Source: Streptomyces sp. NRRL WC-3605
GTDB taxonomy: Bacteria > Actinomycetota > Actinomycetes > Streptomycetales > Streptomycetaceae
NCBI RefSeq assembly: GCF_001509795.1
Contig: NZ_LLZN01000074.1
Coordinates: forward strand, 1 to 51,183
DNA: 51,183 nt
Direction of reading: 5' to 3'
The notes below the pieces were generated by a model. The model did not search any database. It saw only the letters and a program-made list of their open reading frames with translations, and was not told where the DNA came from. A program made the translations under genes and the position numbers. Each line of letters starts with the position of its first letter. The first letter of the stretch is position 1. Shown here one piece after another: positions 32,965 through 51,183 of the stretch.

Positions 32965-33090
32965 TGGCCGAGCCTATCGCCGGGGCGGGCCGGCACCCCG
33001 TCGGCACCGGCTCGCCGCGCGGGCGTGAGGTAACGTCCCCGACCGGTACGTGAACGAGGCGCAAGACCGCAAGACGAGGTGAAGGCCGAC

Positions 33091-34602
33091 ATGGCTGGCG
33101 GAGAGGACGGAACCGGGCAGGCAGGGGTGAGCGAGGCCGGGCCCTCGGCGTGGGCGCAGGAGCTGCTGGAGCACCTGCGGCCGCACGGCAGGGACGTCGG
33201 CCGGGTCGTGGCCTGGCTCGCGGACGCCCTGCGGGGCACCGCCTGCCTCCTGGACGCCTCCGGCGCCCTCGTCGCCGGCACCCGGCCGCCCCTGGACGAG
33301 CAGCTGGCCGGCGCCGTCGCCGCCGGCCGGATCGCGTCGGCCGCCTGGGAGGGCCGGGGCCGTCATCTGCGGCTGGTGCGGGTCGCCGGCCCGAACCCGG
33401 CGGCGGCGGGCGTCCTCGCCGTGTCCCGCCCGGAGCCCTTCGACCGGCGGGCCGCCGACATCGTCGGCCACACCGCCCACGTCCTGGAGCTCCTGCTGAA
33501 GGCCGGCGAGACCACCGCCGCGGGACACCGCCTGGAACGGGCGACCTCCGATCTGCGCCTGGCGATCCTCCAGCTGCTCATGGTGGAGGACACCGTGTCC
33601 GCACGCAGGGTCGCGGCCGGCCTGTGGCCCGGGCTGCTGGACACCGACAGCGCGTGCGTCTACGTCGTCGAGGGCAGCGCCGAGGAACGCGACCGGCTCG
33701 CCGAGGAGTGCATCGACGCGACCGGTGAGCGGGCGCTGGTCGTGCTGTGCCCGGCCGTCGACGAGCACGTCATCGTCGTGACCCCCGGTGAGGCGGAGGC
33801 CCGCGAGCTGCGGTCGCTGATCGGCCCGCGCCCGCGCACCTTCCTCGGCGGCAGCGCCCGGCAGTCCCTGGTGCGCACCGCGACCGCCTACGGGCAGGCC
33901 GTGAGCGCGCTCGCCGTCGCCCACTTCCGGCCCGACAAGGCCGCCGTCTACGCCGAGCGCACCCACCCCGAACGCCTCGTCGACCCGGCGGCCCTGCGCT
34001 GCTGGACGGCCCGGGTGCTGGGCCCGCTCGACGCCCTGCCGCACCACACCCGCGCCGAACTGCTCGCCACCACCCGGCTCGGCCTGGAGTTCACCGCGGT
34101 GAACGCCGCCAAGGTGCTCGGCGTCAGCCGCAACACCGTGCGCGCCCGCATGGAGCGGGTCGAGGCACTGCTGAGCACCCGATTCTCCGACCTCACCGCC
34201 CGGGCGGTCGTCCACGTCGCCCTCAACACCCAGGAGGGCCTGGCCGGAGCGCCCGCCGACCAGATCCCCGCGCACGACGACCCCGTCTCGCTGCGCGACC
34301 TGCTGTCCGGGCCCGCGATGGTCACCTGGGCCCAGGACCTGCTGTCCCGTCTCGACCAGGACACCCGGGACCTGCGCCGCACCCTGCGCGCCTGGATCGC
34401 CGAAGGCGGCAACGCCGAACGGGCCGCGCAGCGCCTCGGCGTCCACGCCCAGACCGTGCGCGAGCACGTCCGCAGCGCCGAGCCCGTCCTGGAGCGCCGC
34501 CTCCTGGCCGGCGGCAGCGATCTCTACGAGGTCGTCCTGGCCCATCTCGCGCTCGGTGACCTGGAACCCCCCGCCCTGCACGCGACGAAAGCGGGCGTTT
34601 AG
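33091..34602 (+). CDS. PucR/CdaR-type helix-turn-helix regulator
   Basis: Protein of 503 residues. The first half holds a degenerate GAF-like sensor (ACLLDASGALVAGTRPP, HTAHVLELLLKAG). The middle has a GGDEF-like PucR segment (VYVVEGSAEERDRL, GGSARQSLVRTATAYGQAVSAL). The DNA-binding part is the PucR helix-turn-helix NAAKVLGVSRNTVRARMERVEALL. A second similar motif near the C-terminus (NAERAAQRLGVHAQTVREHV) makes the helix-turn-helix duplicated. Such regulators often flank biosynthetic or catabolic operons. ATG 33091 was chosen; an in-frame GTG at 33079 is possible and neither has a strong ribosome binding site. It reads toward the second PKS block. Confidence 0.85.
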   Translation: MAGGEDGTGQAGVSEAGPSAWAQELLEHLRPHGRDVGRVVAWLADALRGTACLLDASGALVAGTRPPLDEQLAGAVAAGRIASAAWEGRGRHLRLVRVAGPNPAAAGVLAVSRPEPFDRRAADIVGHTAHVLELLLKAGETTAAGHRLERATSDLRLAILQLLMVEDTVSARRVAAGLWPGLLDTDSACVYVVEGSAEERDRLAEECIDATGERALVVLCPAVDEHVIVVTPGEAEARELRSLIGPRPRTFLGGSARQSLVRTATAYGQAVSALAVAHFRPDKAAVYAERTHPERLVDPAALRCWTARVLGPLDALPHHTRAELLATTRLGLEFTAVNAAKVLGVSRNTVRARMERVEALLSTRFSDLTARAVVHVALNTQEGLAGAPADQIPAHDDPVSLRDLLSGPAMVTWAQDLLSRLDQDTRDLRRTLRAWIAEGGNAERAAQRLGVHAQTVREHVRSAEPVLERRLLAGGSDLYEVVLAHLALGDLEPPALHATKAGV

Positions 34603-34748
34603 GACGCGGCTGTGCACAGGTGAGTCCTGGCGGCCGCTCAGCGGGCACCGACGCGATACACATGGCCGGCGCCGGAGCCGTACGGTCTACGCACCGCGGG
34701 GACACGACCGGAACGGGGGACCGGTCGCGTCCCTGCGCGGGTGTTCCG

Positions 34749-34923
34749 TCAGCCGCGCAGCCGCACGGATATCTCCCGCCAGCCGAACGCGATGAACGAC
34801 GGCACCTGGCGCAGCTCCTTCTCGTCCGCCGCCAGCCGCAGCCCTGGGAAGCGGTCGAAGAGCGCGGGCAGCGCGGTCAGGGCCTCCAGCCGGGCCGGCG
34901 GGGCGCCGATGCACCGGTGTGAT
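34749..34923 (-). pseudogene. Cytochrome P450, C-terminal remnant
   Basis: The frame reads HRCIGAPPARLEALTALP, then FDRFPGLRLA, LRQVPSFIAFGWREI and ends at 34749. This matches the end of a bacterial P450 from the heme cysteine loop (HxCxGAxLARLE) onward, including the FPxLRLA and PSFxxRGxREL segments. The FGxG part of the heme loop and everything upstream are missing; the open frame above it has no similarity. About 58 residues remain of the usual 400. The gene was cut next to the start of the FAAL-PKS operon, so it may be a trace of an older cluster. Confidence 0.75.
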
Positions 34924-35224
34924 TCGATCATCGAGTCGGTTTCCCAGAAGGTCGATTGGGGGCAATCTGGCAGGCCTCCGCACGAGACCTTGAGGCGCGG
35001 CGCTCGGAGCACAGTACACACCGTCATCGATCGATCTCGCACGGTCGGCGAATACTTGGGTTCGAATGTGCTGAGAGTCTGCTCGCATCTGTCGCGGACT
35101 GTCGCGGTTGCGGTCCGCAGGGAGCGCCCGGGGGCGATCCGGGACGCGTCGAACAGGCCCCCGCCTCGCCAACATCCGTTCGACACGTAGGGTTTACCTG
35201 TGTTCGGCCCATCGGACCGGACCG

Positions 35225-35254
35225 GCTTGCTACGGTGCTACTCACCGGTAGCCA
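35225..35254 (+). promoter_or_regulatory. Operator-like inverted repeat before the FAAL-PKS operon
   Basis: GCTAC-GGTG and CACCGGTAGC face each other around CTACT, with one extra base in the right arm. TTGCTA (35227-35232) and TAGCCA (35249-35254) could be weak -35 and -10 boxes inside it, with 16 bases between. Sites of this shape are common for TetR-type repressors. About 175 bases before the FAAL start codon. Confidence 0.35.
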
Positions 35255-35429
35255 ATTGATGCGGGGGGACACGAGGGGACGGCGGACCAGCGCCGTGACC
35301 CCTCGGCGGGTCGTCGAGACGGACGGCCGGGCAAGGGGGCCCGGGCGACCGAGGCGTCTGCACGTGTCCGGCACGTGACCCTCGAACTCCCTTCTTCGCC
35401 CACCGATCCAGACAGGTGAGACTCGCGAC

Positions 35430-37157
35430 ATGGTGCGATCCCTGGTCGACCTTCTGACCGAGCACTCGGTGCGCCACCCCGAGCGCACCGCCTACCGATA
35501 CCTCGTCACCGGCGACTGTGACGGCGAGATCCAGGAGATCTCCTACGGCCGCCTTGCCCGGCGCTCCCGTGCGATCGCCGCCTGGCTCCAGGAGCGGGGC
35601 CTGGCGGGCAGCCGGGCCATGCTCCTGTACCCGCCCGGCCTCGAGTTCGTCTGCGGCTACCTCGGCTGCCTCGCCGCCGGTGTCGTCGCCGTCCCCGGCG
35701 TCCCCCCGCGCGGCCGCGCGCAGAACCACCGCGCCCTGACCCGGATGCGGCGGCTGATCGCCGACGCCGACGCCCAGGTGATCCTCGGCGGCCGCGAGGT
35801 GATCGAGGCGCTGACCGGCCTGACCGAGCACCTGCCCGAACTCGCCGACCTGACGTGCGTGGCCACCGAGGACATCCCGGACGACGCGGCCGGCGCCTGG
35901 CGCGAACCCGCCCTGACCGCCGACTCGGTGGCCTTCCTCCAGTACACGTCGGGCTCCACCTCCGCGCCCCGCGGCGTGATGGTCACCCACGGCAATCTGC
36001 TCGACAACGAGCGGATCATCACCGAGCGCATGGGGCACACCCCGGACGCGGTCACCGAGCACGGACACGAGATGTTCGTCAGTTGGCTGCCCGTCTACCA
36101 CGACATGGGTCTCATAGGACCCGTCCTCAACACCGTCTATCTCGGCGTCACCGCCACCCTGTTCTCCCCACTGCACTTCCTGCAGCAGCCGCAGCGCTGG
36201 CTCACCGCCGTCAGCCGCTACCGTCCGCACACCAGCGGCGGCCCCAACTTCGCGTACGAGCTCAGCCTGAGGCACGCCACGCCCGAACTCCTCGACGGCC
36301 TCGACCTGAGCGCGTGGAAGGTCGCCTTCAACGGCGCCGAACCGGTGCGGGCCGCCACCCTGCGGCGCTTCGCCGACACCTTCGCCCCGGCCGGCTTCCG
36401 CCGCGACGCCCTGTACCCCTGCTACGGCCTGGCCGAAGCCACCCTGATGGTCAGCGGCAGCACCCCGGGCACCGCGCCCACCCTGCTCCCGCCCCCGGAC
36501 GGGCGGCCCGACACCGCCCCCGTCGGCTCCGGCCGCCCCGGCACCGGGCTCACCGTCGTCGTCGCCGACCCCGAGCGCGGCGAGGAACTCCCCGACGGCG
36601 AGGCCGGCGAGATCTGGGTGTCCGGCGCGAGCGTCGCCAAGGGCTACTGGCGCAACGCCCTCGCCACCCGCGAGACCTTCCGGGCCCGCCTCGCCGGGCA
36701 CGAGGGCCGCTTCCTGCGCACCGGCGACCTCGGATTCCTGCGCGACGGCGAGCTGTTCGTCACCGGACGCCTCAAGGACCTCATCGTCGTCGACGGCCGC
36801 AACCACCACCCGCAGGACCTGGAACTGACCGCGGAGGCCGCCCACCCGGCCCTGCGTCCCGGCTGCACCGCCGCCTTCGGAGTGGACGGCACGGCCACCG
36901 GCGCCGGCCCCACGGGCACCGAACAGGCCGTCCTCGTCGCCGAGATCGCCCCCGACATGGCGGGCGAGACGGAGAAGATCACCGACGTGGTCCGCAGCGC
37001 CGTCGCGGAGACCCACGGCATCGCGGTGCGCGAGGTGGTCCTCGTCCGGCCCGGCACCATCCCCAAGACCTCCAGCGGCAAGATCCAGCGCCACGCCTGC
37101 AGGACTGCCCACCTGGGCGGCACCCTCGCCCGGATCGAGGAACCCGCCCTCGGCTGA
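35430..37157 (+). CDS. Stand-alone fatty acyl-AMP ligase (FAAL)
   Basis: Protein of 575 residues, the normal length for a free FAAL. It converts a carboxylic acid and ATP to acyl-AMP and loads it on an acyl carrier protein. Motifs: YTSGSTSAPRGVMVTH (P-loop), FVSWLPVYHDMGLIGPVL and TSGGPNFAYELSLRHA (characteristic of FAALs rather than acyl-CoA ligases), YGLAEATLMVSG, GDLGFLRDGELFVTGRLKDLI, and the catalytic lysine in PKTSSGKIQRH. The natural partner is the N-terminal ACP of the PKS 121 bases downstream. ATG 35430 has AGGTGAG upstream. Confidence 0.93.
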   Translation: MVRSLVDLLTEHSVRHPERTAYRYLVTGDCDGEIQEISYGRLARRSRAIAAWLQERGLAGSRAMLLYPPGLEFVCGYLGCLAAGVVAVPGVPPRGRAQNHRALTRMRRLIADADAQVILGGREVIEALTGLTEHLPELADLTCVATEDIPDDAAGAWREPALTADSVAFLQYTSGSTSAPRGVMVTHGNLLDNERIITERMGHTPDAVTEHGHEMFVSWLPVYHDMGLIGPVLNTVYLGVTATLFSPLHFLQQPQRWLTAVSRYRPHTSGGPNFAYELSLRHATPELLDGLDLSAWKVAFNGAEPVRAATLRRFADTFAPAGFRRDALYPCYGLAEATLMVSGSTPGTAPTLLPPPDGRPDTAPVGSGRPGTGLTVVVADPERGEELPDGEAGEIWVSGASVAKGYWRNALATRETFRARLAGHEGRFLRTGDLGFLRDGELFVTGRLKDLIVVDGRNHHPQDLELTAEAAHPALRPGCTAAFGVDGTATGAGPTGTEQAVLVAEIAPDMAGETEKITDVVRSAVAETHGIAVREVVLVRPGTIPKTSSGKIQRHACRTAHLGGTLARIEEPALG

Positions 37158-37171
37158 CGCCGCCCCGTCCC

Positions 37172-37242
37172 GTCGTACGCCGCGGCACGCGCCGTACGAC
37201 GCACACCGCGGCGTACGCGGACCCACGCCCCCGTACGCCGCG
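37172..37242. repeat. Repeated and inverted GTACGCCGCG motifs between FAAL and PKS genes
   Basis: GTACGCCGCG occurs at 37175-37184 and 37233-37242, with its complement at 37208-37217. GTCGTACG (37172-37179) also pairs with CGTACGAC (37193-37200), and ACGCCGCGG (37177-37185) with CCGCGGCGT (37206-37214). Several mutually exclusive hairpins could form in the FAAL-PKS transcript. Confidence 0.55.
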
Positions 37243-37278
37243 ACCTCCTCTCCGCGACCCACGAGGACATCTGTCTCC

Positions 37279-50802
<13,524 letters not shown>

Positions 50803-50867
50803 CCGCGGCGGGCGCCACTGTTGCGGCGCGATCGACAAACGGACAAGGCGACTTGAGAAGGGCTTCC

Positions 50868-50894
50868 ATGCGTGAGGTGATCTGCGGTGCCTGA
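50868..50894 (+). other. Possible 8-residue leader ORF overlapping the last gene
   Basis: ATG 50868 reads MREVICGA and stops at 50894, overlapping the GTG start at 50887 in another frame. GAGAAGGG stands upstream at good distance. It may couple translation of the next gene, or be chance. Confidence 0.3.
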
Positions 50895-51183
50895 GGTGAA
50901 CGAGACCGGGCCGGCACCCGCCGACCAGCGGGCGACCGCCGAGGCGATCGAGCGCGGCGGCATCGGCCTCTCGGTGACCGACCTGCTGGCCAGGGTCGCG
51001 CCGGGCGCCGAGGGCGCGCAACCGGTGGCACGTGACGAGGCGGAGCTGTCGCAGCCGGTGGCACGTGACGAGGCGGAACCCGCGCATCCGGTGGCGCCTG
51101 ACGCGGCGCAGCCCTCGCATCCGCTCGCGTCCGCCCACCCCGAGCCTGCGACCGTGCCCCACCCCGAGCCCGCCCCCGCGCCC
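50887..51183 (+). CDS. Start of an unidentified gene with an 11-residue repeat linker
   Basis: The first 99 codons of a gene that leaves the window, read from GTG 50887 with GAGGTGA upstream. Residues 1-44 contain a short amphipathic segment (ATAEAIERGG, SVTDLLARVAPG). From residue 45, five 11-residue units follow: QPVARDEAELS, QPVARDEAEPA, HPVAPDAAQPS, HPLASAHPEPA, TVPHPEPAPAP. The result is a flexible Pro/Ala/Glu/His linker. Such linkers often separate a docking segment from catalytic domains. It lies 84 bases after the PKS stop, in the same direction, and could supply the carrier protein missing after the FkbH domain. Function cannot be named. Confidence 0.6.
   Translation, partial: MPEVNETGPAPADQRATAEAIERGGIGLSVTDLLARVAPGAEGAQPVARDEAELSQPVARDEAEPAHPVAPDAAQPSHPLASAHPEPATVPHPEPAPAP
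51019..51183 (+). repeat. 33-base tandem repeats inside the last gene
   Basis: Units start at 51019, 51052, 51085, 51118 and 51151. The first two are almost identical at the DNA level; the later ones decay. All keep frame. Confidence 0.7.

Larger units (their letters stand above)
34603..35429. other. Long intergenic region before the FAAL-PKS operon
   Basis: This 827-base stretch has no intact gene. It holds a cytochrome P450 3' remnant (34749-34923), then about 300 bases of lower GC content up to about 35260, and an operator-like inverted repeat at 35225-35254. The likely promoter of the FAAL-PKS operon is in the last 250 bases. The composition change suggests a recombination scar. Confidence 0.5.

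Noticed and set aside
34749..35186. 145-codon frame on the minus strand as an intact gene
   Set aside because: Only the C-terminal 58 residues resemble a protein (P450); the upstream part has no family features and the heme loop is incomplete.

Overview
This is a very GC-rich actinobacterial window, almost certainly from a Streptomyces chromosome. The evidence is dense GTG and ATG starts, the Streptomyces families present (GlgE, DUF5133, Pep-type ATP-binding protein, ANTAR, SigB/F-type sigma factor, SARP, PucR) and a large modular PKS/NRPS locus that continues beyond the right edge. No tRNA, rRNA, CRISPR array or intact insertion sequence was seen.

Left third (1-14.8 kb), accessory or chromosome-arm metabolism. 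It starts with the N-terminal part of a glgE gene leaving the window. A DUF5133 protein and a Pep-type ATP-binding protein translationally coupled to the glycogen debranching enzyme glgX follow. Next come a VOC protein, a short ANTAR protein and a SigB/F-type sigma factor, then an unrecognised protein with its own promoter. A solitary second-type hemC, a secreted necrosis-inducing-like (NLP/NPP1) protein and an ATP-dependent DNA ligase follow. A small MITE-like element lies before a TetR and a leaderless-looking MarR regulator. The block ends with a PrxQ/BCP peroxiredoxin, a LigD-type 3'-phosphoesterase, a TauD-type dioxygenase and a dehalogenase-like hydrolase. The ligase and phosphoesterase are separately encoded parts of a LigD-like repair system.

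Middle (14.9-34.6 kb), first biosynthetic block. A SARP-family regulator precedes a 3923-residue megasynthase with the order FAAL-ACP-KS-AT-KR-ACP-C-A-PCP-C-reductase. The last domain does not look like the usual NRPS thioester reductase. It resembles cyanobacterial fatty acyl-ACP reductase (AAR), including the position of the acyl-accepting cysteine. The predicted product is an N-(3-hydroxyacyl)-amino aldehyde or a derivative. A luciferase-like flavin oxidoreductase gene converges on it with a 53-base antisense overlap. A metallophosphoesterase, a dienelactone-hydrolase-like protein, a YciO/Sua5-type protein and a PucR-type regulator follow.

Right third (34.6-51.2 kb), second biosynthetic block. 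It begins at a broken cytochrome P450 3' end. A stand-alone FAAL and a 4507-residue PKS follow: ACP-KS-AT-DH-KR-ACP-KS-AT-DH-KR-ACP-C-FkbH. The FAAL probably loads the N-terminal ACP. Two reducing modules with methylmalonyl-like AT signatures would build a methyl-branched diene. The chain then meets a condensation domain with a fused FkbH-like HAD domain that lacks the cysteine expected of glyceryl transferases. A further gene with an 11-residue repeat linker starts before the window ends. Whether the two blocks make one product or two cannot be decided from this window. The AAR-terminated hybrid and the C-FkbH-terminated PKS are the strongest candidates for undescribed biology.
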